Source: Hydrogenophilales bacterium | Lineage (GTDB): Bacteria > Pseudomonadota > Gammaproteobacteria > Burkholderiales > Thiobacillaceae | DNA length: 64,000 bases | Direction of reading: 5' to 3' | Assembly (NCBI GenBank): GCA_016703155.1 | Contig: JADJCP010000008.1 | Span: 1-64,000, forward strand | In this document: positions 28,588 through 37,224 of the stretch, piece by piece | Position numbering within the stretch: position 1 is the stretch's first letter | Layout: every line of letters begins with the position of its first letter | Notes under the pieces: generated by a model | Databases searched by the model: none | What the model was told of the DNA's origin: nothing | Seen by the model: only the letters and a program-made list of their open reading frames with translations | Made by a program: the position numbers and the translations under genes

Positions 28588-28929
28588 TTATTCCTCGAAC
28601 AGTTCTGAGTGGGTGCCCGCGCGCACAAAGATAATGGCGTTGCCATCCAGCCGGTAGATCAGCAGGAAGTCGCCGCCGATGTGGCATTCGCGGTGGTCGG
28701 CCCACTCGCCCTTCAATGGATGGTCTAGCCACTCGGGGCCCAGGGGCGCATCGTTGGCGATGAGCAACAGCATCGCCACCTTCAATCGCTTCAGGTCGTA
28801 GCGGCCCGAGCGGGAAAGGCGTTCCCAGTCTTTATGGAAGGTCTTGGTGTAGTCGCACGCCTTGGGTGGCGTTGCCCGCTTTGTACTGGCGGCCTTTTTG
28901 GCTGCCGCTTGCGTTTTCGAGGTCATCAA
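28588..28929 (-). CDS. yafQ: YafQ/RelE-superfamily mRNA interferase toxin
   Basis: 113 residues. The core after residue 28 reads FHKDWERLSRSGRYDLKRLK, LGPEWLDHPLKGEWADHRECHI and DFLLIYRLDG, the YafQ fold and its basic/His surface. The N-terminal ~27 residues are Ala/Lys-rich and lie over the end of the antitoxin frame, so the true start may be internal. YafQ toxins cut mRNA on the ribosome. Encoded after, and overlapping, its DinJ-type antitoxin. Confidence 0.82.
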   Translation of the reverse strand: MMTSKTQAAAKKAASTKRATPPKACDYTKTFHKDWERLSRSGRYDLKRLKVAMLLLIANDAPLGPEWLDHPLKGEWADHRECHIGGDFLLIYRLDGNAIIFVRAGTHSELFEE

Positions 28930-29176
28930 TCAATGCATCGGCAGAATCAAAACGGACGGCACGGGCCTTCGCCATTGCGCGGGCTTCTTCCATGGCCGCA
29001 CGGGTCTGGGCGTTGGGCACCTTAAGTTCCAGCGGGAAGGCTTGGTCATTGACCACGCGCTTGAGCAGGATGCGCACAGCATCCGACACAGACAGCCCCA
29101 TGGCTGCCAGTGCCTCGCTGGCTTGTGATTTGATTTCGTCGTCCACCCGGACGTGCAGCATTGTGGAATGGGCCAT
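28832..29176 (-). CDS. dinJ: DinJ/RelB-family antitoxin
   Basis: Start chosen at MAHSTMLHVRVDDEIK (29176) because GGAGGA lies 8 bp upstream. The N-terminus VRVDDEIKSQASEALAAMGLSVSDAV is the ribbon-helix-helix DNA-binding part. The C-terminal part would wrap the toxin. The tail after DDLENASG runs on further than usual and overlaps the toxin gene. It probably represses the shared promoter through the palindrome at 29205-29222. Confidence 0.82.
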   Translation of the reverse strand: MAHSTMLHVRVDDEIKSQASEALAAMGLSVSDAVRILLKRVVNDQAFPLELKVPNAQTRAAMEEARAMAKARAVRFDSADALIDDLENASGSQKGRQYKAGNATQGVRLHQDLP

Positions 29177-29204
29177 GATTCGTTCCTCCATTTGTATGAA
29201 TTGC

Positions 29205-29222
29205 GTATCTCCCATGAGATAC
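29205..29222. promoter_or_regulatory. candidate antitoxin operator palindrome
   Basis: GTATCTC-CCAT-GAGATAC is a perfect 7-bp inverted repeat 29 bp upstream of the DinJ-type start. This is the spacing and form expected for an RHH antitoxin operator. Binding is inferred. Confidence 0.5.
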
Positions 29223-29305
29223 AGTCAAGAGGGATATGGCAACGGTGCAACATGGTGCGGACAAAGGTTCTTTGCTGGCTATGCATCGAGGTTTAGTTCT
29301 TGCCC

Positions 29306-29339
29306 TTGCAAAGAATAATGCAAACCGTATACTGTACGG
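29306..29339 (+). promoter_or_regulatory. candidate promoter and operator of the DUF1778/GNAT module
   Basis: TTGCAA (29306-29311) and TATACT (29328-29333) are spaced 16 bp like -35/-10 boxes. CCGTA-TACTG-TACGG (29325-29339) is an inverted repeat lying over the -10 box, suited to repression by the antitoxin. The start codon is 21 bp downstream. Confidence 0.5.
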
Positions 29340-29359
29340 ACAATTCAAGGAGTCACACC

Positions 29360-29638
29360 ATGGGCGCTACCGTCAAGGAAGAACGCATCGAAGTCCGACT
29401 CGCGGCGGCCGAGAAGGACCGGATTCGCCAGGCGGCCATCCTGTCGCACCAGAACCTTAGCGAGTTCGTTCTCCGCGCCGTACGCACCGTTGCCGACGAG
29501 ACCTTGGCGTCGCAGACGCGCTTCGTCTTGCCCGAAGAACAGATGAATGCCTTTTACGCCGCGCTCGATCAACCAGCCAAGTCGATTCCGCGTCTTCGTG
29601 AACTGCTCAAGAAACCAAGCGTCTTCGAGACCCAATGA
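29360..29638 (+). CDS. tacA: DUF1778 (TacA-type) antitoxin
   Basis: 92 residues from MGATVKEERIEVRL, preferred over the longer frame from 29300 because AAGGAG lies 7 bp upstream. The RHH N-terminus is KEERIEVRLAAAEKDRIRQAA, and the helical C-terminus ends PSVFETQ. Its stop overlaps the toxin start by 4 bp (ATGA), the usual TacAT arrangement. Confidence 0.85.
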   Translation: MGATVKEERIEVRLAAAEKDRIRQAAILSHQNLSEFVLRAVRTVADETLASQTRFVLPEEQMNAFYAALDQPAKSIPRLRELLKKPSVFETQ

Positions 29639-30141
29639 AGTTGCCGCTACGGGGCCCCGAACTTCTGACGGAGATCCATGACGTTTCCGGATTCGACTGC
29701 GGCAACGAGGCACTAAACCGCTTCCTTCATCGGCATGCCCTGCAGAACCAGCGTAACCAGAGTGCCCGGACCTACGTTGCCTTGCGTGGCGAAGCGCAGG
29801 TTATCGGCTACTACTCGCTGGCCGCCGCCTCGGCGGAATACGAAACCGTCCCGGCGCGTATTGCCAAAGGACTGGCACAGCATCCGATTCCACTCACCTT
29901 GTTGGCCAGGTTGGCCGTGGATCAGGCAGAGCAGGGTTCTGGCATCGGGGCCGGACTGCTCAAGGATGCGCTGAAGCGGTTTCTCCAGGCTCAATCGATC
30001 ATTGCAGCGAGAGCTTTGGTTGTTCATGCCAAGGATGATCAGACTATCGAGTTCTATCAGCACTTTGGATTTACACCGTCGCCGCTGGATCCATACCACC
30101 TGTACCTGATGACCAAGGATATCCATGAGTGCCTGCTGTAG
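29635..30141 (+). CDS. tacT: GNAT acetyltransferase toxin (TacT-type)
   Basis: 168 residues. GNAT features: YVALRGEAQVIGYYSLAAAS, then LTLLARLAVDQAEQGSGIGAGLL, which holds the acetyl-CoA binding loop, then ALVVHAKDDQTIEFYQHFGF with the Tyr-containing end. TacT toxins acetylate aminoacyl-tRNA and block translation. The 3' third is duplicated at 27862-27981. Intact. Confidence 0.87.
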   Translation: MKLPLRGPELLTEIHDVSGFDCGNEALNRFLHRHALQNQRNQSARTYVALRGEAQVIGYYSLAAASAEYETVPARIAKGLAQHPIPLTLLARLAVDQAEQGSGIGAGLLKDALKRFLQAQSIIAARALVVHAKDDQTIEFYQHFGFTPSPLDPYHLYLMTKDIHECLL

Positions 30142-30339
30142 TCAGTCACGGAGACGAATGTGCCTCCCCGTCGTATGATCCGATGCATGATGCCAGTTCA
30201 AGCAATGTCTGGCAGGATCAAGCAGCTACAAGCAAGTTTTCCGCATGGCACAAGGCATGGTATCAAGTACGAATCACGGCAAATACTCATTACAAATCAA
30301 CATGGTTACATCCTTGTTGATAATTGAGTGGGAGTGACT
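30022..30339 (+). repeat. 318-bp direct repeat, copy B
   Basis: Matches copy A at an offset of 2160 bp, so the two repeats bracket the zinc-ribbon, YafQ/DinJ and TacAT genes. Its right end runs into CGCCAATCAGG and TTTTAGCCTG, a stretch repeated at 33111-33138. Positions 30340-30515 hold no gene; a frame end reading ARAWNRLKPQA may be a relic of an HDOD-gene tail. Confidence 0.85.
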
Positions 30340-30515
30340 CGCCAATCAGGCCTGAGGTTTTAGCCTGTTCCAAGCCCGCGCGCCGTGGCCCATCACCCAA
30401 TACGTGATCGACTGCTCGATGTATTGCACTTCTTGTTGCGGAAGCCGAGTTCGGTCGGAGCTTGGTGCATCAGCCGCGGCGATAGCCCGATGCGCAGCGA
30501 ACGACTCACCGCCGC

Positions 30516-31637
30516 TCAGGCCTCCTGCCAACGAATGGCCTGTGCCCGCATCAGTTCCGCTGCCGAACCCAGTTCGGCGAAGCGGGACCGGCACCAGGCG
30601 GCATCGCTGTCGCCCTGTTCGACGCGCGCCTTGATGCGGGCGCAGGCCGCGTCGGCATCCAGTTCGATGGCATGCTGCTCGATGCGTGCCAGCGTATGCA
30701 GAATGTCGTCGTGCAAGCTGCAGTGTTCGCCGCTTTTCGGGTCGACCAGGATGCCCTCGGCACCGAAGCGACAAGCCTGAAAGCGGTTGAAGGTGTACAC
30801 AAGGTAATCGTCTTCGACCGGGACAATCGGCCGTTCGATCATCAGATAGCGGCACAGCGTCTGGAGATAGGCCGCCATATCGGCGGCGTGGCCGACCGTC
30901 AGCGGGGTGTCGCAGACGCGGATTTCGATGGTGCCGAATTCCGGCTTGGGCCGGATGTCCCAGTAGAAATCCTTCATGCCCTTGACCACGCCGGTGCGGG
31001 TCATTTTTTCGAAGTAGTCGCCGAACTCTTCCCAGGAAGCGACCATCGGCGCGCGCCCACTGAGCGGAAAGGCGAACACGGAGTTGAGGCGGGCCGAGGC
31101 AAAGCCTGTATCGTGCCCATGCACATAGGGCGAGGCGCCCGACAGTGCGATCATGTGCGGAATGTAGCGCGACAGCGAATGCAGGAGGAACAGCGCCTCG
31201 TCGGGCGAGGGACAGCCGATGTGGATATGCTGGCCGAAAATCGTGAATTGCTTGGCGAGATAGCCGTAAAGATCGGAAATGTGGTGAAAGCGTTCCTTGT
31301 CGAAAATGCGCGTCTCGCCCCAGTGCTGGAAGGCATGCGTGCCGCCGCCCGAAAGGGCGAGATTCAGCTCGCGCCCGCCGCGACAAAGGAAATCGCGGAT
31401 TTCATCCAGTTCGGCGGACAGCGTCTGATGCGTCGTATGGATGCCGGTGCTGATTTCGATCATGCCCTGGGTGATCTCGGGCACGATGTTGCCCGGATGC
31501 CCAGGGTGGCGTTCGACCCAGTACAGCAGGTCGTTGGCCATCGGCGTCAGCGCGTAGTCGTGTGTGTCGAGGATCTGCAGTTCGAGTTCGACGCCGAGCG
31601 ACAACGGGCGCGAGGACTTGAAGCTTTCGAGCGCCAT
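30516..31637 (-). CDS. carboxylate-amine ligase, YbdK/GCS2 family
   Basis: Start at 31637 (MALESFKSSRPLSLGVELELQI). The glutamate-cysteine ligase family 2 signature is LGVELELQ with the ATP-grasp-like carboxylate residues. GGTHAFQHW, HIHIGCPSPDEAL and GTIEIRVCDTPL follow. About 373 residues, normal for YbdK-like enzymes, which have weak glutamate-cysteine ligase activity. It starts 1 bp after the antiporter's stop, so they are co-transcribed. The true substrate is uncertain. Confidence 0.85.
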   Translation of the reverse strand: MALESFKSSRPLSLGVELELQILDTHDYALTPMANDLLYWVERHPGHPGNIVPEITQGMIEISTGIHTTHQTLSAELDEIRDFLCRGGRELNLALSGGGTHAFQHWGETRIFDKERFHHISDLYGYLAKQFTIFGQHIHIGCPSPDEALFLLHSLSRYIPHMIALSGASPYVHGHDTGFASARLNSVFAFPLSGRAPMVASWEEFGDYFEKMTRTGVVKGMKDFYWDIRPKPEFGTIEIRVCDTPLTVGHAADMAAYLQTLCRYLMIERPIVPVEDDYLVYTFNRFQACRFGAEGILVDPKSGEHCSLHDDILHTLARIEQHAIELDADAACARIKARVEQGDSDAAWCRSRFAELGSAAELMRAQAIRWQEA

Positions 31638-31638
31638 G

Positions 31639-32850
31639 TTAAATCTCCCTTTCGCCGGGGAACGGCATGGCTTCACCGCTGCGGCGTAGCGCGATCTGGG
31701 TTGCCATCGGTCCAAGCAGTTCCATGATCAATACCGAGCCGAGCACGATGGCGAGGACATCGTCGCCGAAATCCGCATAGAGTCCGGCGACGTCGTGGGC
31801 CTGCAGGACGGCCAGGCTGGACATCGGCAGCAGGGCCACGCCGAGCCAGGCCGCCTTTTTCGGTATCAGGCCACCGTAGCCGGCCGAAACGTAGGCGCCG
31901 ACATATTTCGCCAGGCCGCGAATCAGCAGCAGGCCGATCGACATCAGCCCGCCGGCGACGATATGGCGCGGATCGAGGGCGACGCCGGTCAAGGTGAACA
32001 GGACGATGACCAGCAGGGCGCCGGCGGCGCCGAAATGCTCGGGGAAGAGATGCAGCCGTTGCGACAGCGAACGCAGGATCATGCCGCCGCAGAGCAGGGC
32101 CATGGGCACCGACAGGCCGAGCCGGTCAGCCAGCGTGGTGCCGAGCAGGACGACGGCGATCACTAGCGCGAAACGCTCACTCTCGCGCTTCAGGTGAGAG
32201 AAACGCGCCAGGTGCATGGCATAGGCCAGTGCCGCTCCCAGCAACAAGGAACCGAAGGCGAGGTAAGCGGGATGACCGATCGTCTGCAACAGGCCCGCGT
32301 TGTGGTCGAGGTGCACCACGCCGACGCTGATCTTCAGCAGCAGGATGGCATATAGGCTGTTGAGCGCCGTCATCAGCATCAGGCGTTCCGTCATCTGGCC
32401 GCGTGCGTTGTTCTCGGCAACGATGCGCATGACGACCGCCGGACTGGTCGATACGGCGATTGCGGCGACGGCCACACGCGTTCCGATGGCGAGATCAAAC
32501 CAGCCGAGAAAGACGTAGGTGGCGGTGAAGGTGAGGGTGCTCTCCACCAGGCTGCTGACGACCAGCATCGGATTATGGCGCAGCCAGCGCAGGTCGACGC
32601 GGCTGCCGAGTTCGAACAGCAGCAGGCCAAGGCCGAGCAACAGTAGCGGGCGAAGGTCGCCAGTGATGCTCGGCGGCACCCAGGCAAGCACAGATGGTCC
32701 CAGCAACAGCCCGGCGATCACATAGCCGATCAGGCGTGGCAGGCGCAGCCAGCGCTCGCAGATTTCGGCGCTGGTGATCGACACGATCAACAGCGAGGCG
32801 ACGCGTCCAAAGGCATCGATCTCGAAGGGCAGGGCGAGCGGAAAGTTCAT
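31639..32850 (-). CDS. CPA2-family (Kef-type) cation/proton antiporter
   Basis: Start taken at MNFPLALPFEIDAFGRV (32850); the frame is open further upstream without a good site. About 403 residues with 10-12 hydrophobic segments, including GYVIAGLLLGPSVLAW, LLLFELGSRVDLRWL and VAVAAIAVSTSPAVVMRIV in place of the usual acidic pair. No C-terminal RCK/NAD domain is seen, unlike KefB/C. Pairing with a YbdK-type enzyme recalls glutathione-gated Kef systems, but this is only suggestive. Confidence 0.83.
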   Translation of the reverse strand: MNFPLALPFEIDAFGRVASLLIVSITSAEICERWLRLPRLIGYVIAGLLLGPSVLAWVPPSITGDLRPLLLLGLGLLLFELGSRVDLRWLRHNPMLVVSSLVESTLTFTATYVFLGWFDLAIGTRVAVAAIAVSTSPAVVMRIVAENNARGQMTERLMLMTALNSLYAILLLKISVGVVHLDHNAGLLQTIGHPAYLAFGSLLLGAALAYAMHLARFSHLKRESERFALVIAVVLLGTTLADRLGLSVPMALLCGGMILRSLSQRLHLFPEHFGAAGALLVIVLFTLTGVALDPRHIVAGGLMSIGLLLIRGLAKYVGAYVSAGYGGLIPKKAAWLGVALLPMSSLAVLQAHDVAGLYADFGDDVLAIVLGSVLIMELLGPMATQIALRRSGEAMPFPGEREI

Positions 32851-33035
32851 GCGGCGATCTCCGTATCGGGTGTTGGGCGACGTCGATGGCGGTTGCGCGT
32901 CATGGTTTTCTCTCGTCGCGAGGAGGTACCTGCTGCGCCGGGGAATCCCTTTCCGCATCCGCCGCCGACAGATCTGACAATCCGAGTCAGAAAGTTGATT
33001 TCGGCATGAATACTAAGCGTCCGTTTTTGTTGGTA

Positions 33036-34643
33036 TCAACGGGGCAAAACGAGCAGAACCAAGTTTTCACGCGGGTTTTCAGGGCTCATTGGTAATTGGG
33101 TGGGAATGAGTCGCCGATCAGGACTGGGTTTTAGCCTGCCAAGTCCGCGCGCGGCTTGCAGGCAGAACATCTTGAAGTCAGTGTAGGTGTGGGCGTCCAG
33201 GCCGCAGCCCCCATGGCCTCGGTCGGCGTAGATCATGCCGATGGGCCTGGCGCCGCTGAACAAGGACATCGCGAAGAAGTCGGCCTCGCCGATCATCCCC
33301 TGGAGTTTCGGGTCGACCATGGGCCAGAGTTTGGCGCGATTATCCGCCTTCATCCAGACGCCCTGGGCTTTGCCCATGAGTTGACCGAACAGGTCTTTGC
33401 CGCCAAGTTCAAACTCGAAATGACGCAACGGATCCCCGGCTGGAATTCCCAGCGAAAAGCGTGTCTTGATGCGTTTGCCGTCCGGTGTGGCCATGGCGAA
33501 AAGCAGCCGGGACAGCCCGAGTCCCGTATGCAGCCCGCGCAAAATCTGCGCCGACATCTGGTTGAGTGTGAAACTACCATCGAGGTGGGTCTCGATATTC
33601 CGCAACGTCTCCCGGAACACCCCTGTATCCGGCAACAGACAGTGTTCATGGGCTCCTGCCGCCGCCGCTTCAGCGACTACTGAGGGTGCCTGCGCCATAC
33701 CTGCGGAGGCAGACGCGGCGCTGGATTCCTCATCCTCATCCTCAGGTTCCGGTGGCCAGACGCCAGGCTGCATCGGCAACCAGGCCGCAGCGGGCGTCGA
33801 AGGAATCCAGCGACCATAACGGGCGACTTTAACGGCATTGATGTGGACCGTCGTCACGACTTGTTCAAGCGGTACGCCGACGACACCGGCAAGTCTGACA
33901 TAGAGCTCGGCCAATGGCTCTTGCCACCAGCCATGACGGCCACGATGGGCAATTCCCAGGCAGGCGCCCAGAATATTTTGGCGCGGCCGCTCGGCAAATT
34001 CCGGGTTGAGCAGATCACGGGTGATCTCGGGGACTGTCCAGAGCGACATCAGGTCCAGGCGCAGGCGGGCCAGTGGCATGCCAAGAACCGCCTGCTCGGC
34101 GTCCTCATAGGCCATCATGCGTCGCTTCCTGGCGAGACTTTGAGCGATCTCGCGCGCCTGGATCCAGAACAACAAGTCCGGTACATAGTAGAGCAGGGCG
34201 GCGACCTCGACTTCTTCCGCCCGGGTGTCGGCGGTCAATACAGCGAAGTCGCGTGCTTGCCACGCGGCGTGCTGAGCGATCCGCAGCAGCCGGTAGAGGG
34301 ATGCTTCGACCGATTTCGACTTCGCGCCAAGACCCTCTTCAAGGACGGGCAGGGAGGCCGCCGCGCCGAGAAACGGGCCAACCCCCTGCATCATGATGGC
34401 ATGTTCGACCGTGGCGATCTCTCCGCCCAAGCTACGTCTGTTGCGATTGTTTGCCTGATAGATGACACGCAGTGTAGCCAGCGGATCGGCCAGGACAATA
34501 CGCGCCAACTCCTTGGCGCTGAGAGAATCGCCACGCTTGCGCAGATTCAGAATGGCGCATTTGGTTTGCCGAAAGATCGGTGTCTCGCCGGGCTTCAGGC
34601 GCGCCAGCAGGGTTTCCGGAGAGGCGGTCAGCGGATCTGCCAT
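33036..34643 (-). CDS. HDOD-domain protein with GAF-like C-terminus
   Basis: 535 residues. The HDOD fold spans about residues 15-220: LRKRGDSLSAKELARIVLADPLATLRVI, VEHAIMMQGV, AWQARDFAVL and AALLYYVPDLLFW. A Glu/Ser-rich linker leads to a C-terminal sensory part (DGSFTLNQMSAQILRGLHTG, FFAMSLFSGARPIGMIYAD). HDOD proteins act in signalling; no catalytic HD residues are apparent. Its start overlaps the methyltransferase stop by 16 bp. A stop could have been RLKPSPD-like as in the relic at 30346; the present frame reads on 26 residues. Confidence 0.8.
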   Translation of the reverse strand: MADPLTASPETLLARLKPGETPIFRQTKCAILNLRKRGDSLSAKELARIVLADPLATLRVIYQANNRNRRSLGGEIATVEHAIMMQGVGPFLGAAASLPVLEEGLGAKSKSVEASLYRLLRIAQHAAWQARDFAVLTADTRAEEVEVAALLYYVPDLLFWIQAREIAQSLARKRRMMAYEDAEQAVLGMPLARLRLDLMSLWTVPEITRDLLNPEFAERPRQNILGACLGIAHRGRHGWWQEPLAELYVRLAGVVGVPLEQVVTTVHINAVKVARYGRWIPSTPAAAWLPMQPGVWPPEPEDEDEESSAASASAGMAQAPSVVAEAAAAGAHEHCLLPDTGVFRETLRNIETHLDGSFTLNQMSAQILRGLHTGLGLSRLLFAMATPDGKRIKTRFSLGIPAGDPLRHFEFELGGKDLFGQLMGKAQGVWMKADNRAKLWPMVDPKLQGMIGEADFFAMSLFSGARPIGMIYADRGHGGCGLDAHTYTDFKMFCLQAARGLGRLKPSPDRRLIPTQLPMSPENPRENLVLLVLPR

Positions 34644-35410
34644 AGCAACAGCCTGGCGTGGCTTAGGTCGTGGAGTTCGACGACTTCGTCCGGCCTGGTA
34701 TCAGGGACAGAGAACGTGTTGCTGATGAACAGACTGCCTGGGCGCATTTCGCGGCGTACCTTGGCCCACAGTTCGGGCATCGGCTCCGGCGAGAGATAGG
34801 CATAGACGACGTCATAGCCCGACAGATCCTCGCTCCAAAGATTGCCGAAGCGGATTTGCGCACGACGGCCCAAGCGCAGGCGGCTAAACAGCCAGGGCAG
34901 GGGGGCGGCGTCGATGCCATGGAGCTCCGCTTCAGGGCGGACTTCGACGAGACCGGCAAGCAGGCCGCCGAGCCCGCAACCCAGATCAACCACACGCACC
35001 GGTTTGCCTTCAGGTATGTGCCGAGCGACTTCGCGTACGGCCCGTTCACTGGAAAGGTACAGCGGAACGCGGCTGGTCAGCGCCCCCAGGGAAGTGAGCA
35101 GGAGCAGGATGAAACCGGCCAAATACCAGGCAGGCTCGATATGCGCCTGAATGGCCAGCCACAGCGCCGGCAGAAAAAGCAGATTGATGGCCTGCCACCA
35201 GTGCGGCAGCTGAATCCAGCGCGATAATCCGGCGGCGACGGCGCCTTCGACGAGGACGAATTGGAGTAAGCCGGTAGTCAGGCCGAAATAACCCGCGATG
35301 TGCATGGCGGCCAAGGATGCCGGCAAGGCCGCGAAATGGACGCCCAGTACGCGCAGCGACAACGGCCATTGCTTCAAGAGCATTGGGATCGCCAGGCTAT
35401 TTGCGGACAT
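34628..35410 (-). CDS. membrane-anchored class I methyltransferase
   Basis: About 260 residues from MSANSLAIPMLLKQWP. There are hydrophobic segments near the N-terminus (FGLTTGLLQFVLVEGAVAAG; LLFLPALWLAIQ; LAGFILLLLTSLGAL). A SAM-binding domain follows (VRVVDLGCGLGGLLAG, LHGIDAAPLP, YDVVYAYLSPEPM). The start overlaps motB's stop by 14 bp. The substrate is unknown, perhaps a lipid or membrane protein given the anchors. Confidence 0.78.
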   Translation of the reverse strand: MSANSLAIPMLLKQWPLSLRVLGVHFAALPASLAAMHIAGYFGLTTGLLQFVLVEGAVAAGLSRWIQLPHWWQAINLLFLPALWLAIQAHIEPAWYLAGFILLLLTSLGALTSRVPLYLSSERAVREVARHIPEGKPVRVVDLGCGLGGLLAGLVEVRPEAELHGIDAAPLPWLFSRLRLGRRAQIRFGNLWSEDLSGYDVVYAYLSPEPMPELWAKVRREMRPGSLFISNTFSVPDTRPDEVVELHDLSHARLLLWQIR

Positions 35411-36323
35411 TGTTGAGCTGGTCCGCAATCTGGCTGGCCGTGGTGGCCTCGATCTGCTGGCTCTCCTTGTTGATTGCCTCGACCGCCTTGGCATTCATGA
35501 CGATGATGGAGATGCGCCGGTTCACCGGATCGCTGGGATTCTCCTTGTTGAAGGGCACGGCGTCGGCGAGGCCGACGACGCGCATGATCTTGCCCTGTTC
35601 CAGCCCGCCAGCGACCAGTTCACGCCGCGAGGCATTGGCACGGTCCGCCGAGAGTTCCCAGTTGCTGTAACCACGTTCGCCGGTAACGTATCTCTGGGCA
35701 TCGGTATGTCCCGAAAGCGAAATCTTGTTGGGCAGTTCGTTCAATGTCTGGCCGATGGCACGCAGAATTTCTCGTGTGTAGGGCTTCATTACCGCACCGC
35801 CGATGTCGAACATGGGCCGGTTCTGGTCGTCGATGATCTGGATGCGCAGACCTTCGTTGGTGATGTCGATCTTGAATTGTTTTTTGAACGAACTCAGGGT
35901 CTTGTTGCTTTCGACGATTTTTTCGACCTTGGCCTTCATATCCTTGAGACGACCGGCTTCGGTGCGCTCCCGATCCGCCTTGGATTTTTCCAGGCTGAGC
36001 GTGTCCTTGCTGCTTTCAGTCGCGCCACGCATCACCTGGCCGGCCTTGCGCGTCAGATCTTCACCACCGCCCTTGACAACGCTGGAAGCGTCGCCGGAAC
36101 CCGAGCCGCCCGCCAGGGCGATCTTCAGAGGTGTCTTGAAATAATCGGCGATGCCTTCCATTTGCCCCTTGGTGGTCGATCCCAACAACCACATGAGCAG
36201 GAAAAAGGCCATCATGGCGGTGACGAAGTCGGCGTAAGCGATCTTCCAGGCGCCGCCATGCGCACCGGCGGCGTATTTCTTGATGCGCTTGATGACTATA
36301 GGTCGTTGGGTGTCGTCGGCCAT
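35397..36323 (-). CDS. motB: flagellar motor stator protein MotB
   Basis: 308 residues. A single N-terminal helix (WKIAYADFVTAMMAFFLLMWLL) carries the proton-binding Asp in YADFV, the MotB hallmark. The plug/linker is Ser/Gly/Lys-rich. The C-terminal OmpA-like peptidoglycan-binding domain has ISLSGHTDAQ, NWELSADRANASRREL and DPVNRRISIIV. It couples proton flow to motor rotation with MotA, encoded just upstream. Confidence 0.94.
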   Translation of the reverse strand: MADDTQRPIVIKRIKKYAAGAHGGAWKIAYADFVTAMMAFFLLMWLLGSTTKGQMEGIADYFKTPLKIALAGGSGSGDASSVVKGGGEDLTRKAGQVMRGATESSKDTLSLEKSKADRERTEAGRLKDMKAKVEKIVESNKTLSSFKKQFKIDITNEGLRIQIIDDQNRPMFDIGGAVMKPYTREILRAIGQTLNELPNKISLSGHTDAQRYVTGERGYSNWELSADRANASRRELVAGGLEQGKIMRVVGLADAVPFNKENPSDPVNRRISIIVMNAKAVEAINKESQQIEATTASQIADQLNNVRK

Positions 36324-36348
36324 CTATATGTTCCCTGGTCTACTGGCC

Positions 36349-37209
36349 TTATTTACCCTTGCGCGACTTGATGTCCTCTTCCAGTTCCAGGAATGTAGGA
36401 CGTTCAGTCGAAAAGAGAACCTTGCGTCCAAACTCGACGCACACTTGCGGGGCAAAACCGTTAAGCGATGCCAGCAGGACAACCTTCACAGTCTGGTAGA
36501 CCTTGGTCGATTCCGCCGCCTTGCCTTCCAGCACGGTCGACAGCGGCCCGACGAAACCATAGGAAAGCAGGATACCCAGGAAGGTGCCAACGAGCGCATG
36601 GGCGATCAGGATACCCAACTGCTGCGGCGGCAGATGCAGGGACTCCATGGTATGCACCACGCCCATCACGGCGGCAACGATGCCGAATGCGGGCATGCCA
36701 TCGGCGAGCTTGGCCACGGCATGCGAGGCATGCATCTCTTCGTGATGGTGTGTTTCGATCTCGTTGTCCATCAGGTTTTCGATTTCCAGGGAGTTCAGAT
36801 TGCCGCCCACCATGAGGCGTAGATAGTCGGTGATGAACTCGATCAGATGGTGGTCCGTCATCAGGCTGGGATACTTGCTGAAAATCGCGCTCTTTTCGGG
36901 CTCCTCGACGTCGCTCTCCAGAGACATCAGGCCCTCTTTACGTATCTTGGCGAGTAGTTCGAAGAGTAGCGCGAGCAGTTCCATGTAGAACGCCTTGCTG
37001 TATTTCGACCCCTTGAAGCAACTGGCCAGGCCCGCGAGCGTATGTTTCATGCCATGCATGGTATTGGCGGCGAAGAATGCACCGACGGCGCCCCCACCGA
37101 TCATGACCAGTTCCAGTGGCTGGAACAGCGCGGCCAAGTGGCCGCCGGCCGCGGCAAAACCGCCGAATACACCCGCCAGGGCAATGAGCCAACCGATGAT
37201 AACCATCAT
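36349..37209 (-). CDS. motA: flagellar motor stator protein MotA
   Basis: 286 residues with four helices: the first two at the N-terminus (MVIIGWLIALAGVFGGFA), the last two around MPAFGIVAAVMGVVHTM and ALVGTFLGILLSYGFVGPL. The cytosolic loop holds the charged region KIRKEGLMSLESDVEEPE. Family length. Forms the stator with MotB 25 bp downstream; no other flagellar genes are in view. Confidence 0.94.
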   Translation of the reverse strand: MMVIIGWLIALAGVFGGFAAAGGHLAALFQPLELVMIGGGAVGAFFAANTMHGMKHTLAGLASCFKGSKYSKAFYMELLALLFELLAKIRKEGLMSLESDVEEPEKSAIFSKYPSLMTDHHLIEFITDYLRLMVGGNLNSLEIENLMDNEIETHHHEEMHASHAVAKLADGMPAFGIVAAVMGVVHTMESLHLPPQQLGILIAHALVGTFLGILLSYGFVGPLSTVLEGKAAESTKVYQTVKVVLLASLNGFAPQVCVEFGRKVLFSTERPTFLELEEDIKSRKGK

Positions 37210-37224
37210 GGCCGAATACTCCTT

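Noticed and set aside
20010..30339. Integron attC sites for the toxin-antitoxin block
   Set aside because: The repeats lack GTTRRRY/RYYYAAC core pairs and no integron integrase is seen; the tyrosine recombinases present belong to RIT and IS91-like elements.
30346..31386. Long minus-strand frame in another phase of the YbdK-like gene
   Set aside because: It is a shadow frame of high-GC coding sequence; only its end (LKPQA) may be a relic, and it has no family motif.
35298..36371. Plus-strand 357-residue frame opposite motB
   Set aside because: Antisense shadow of the clear MotB gene; no start context or motif.
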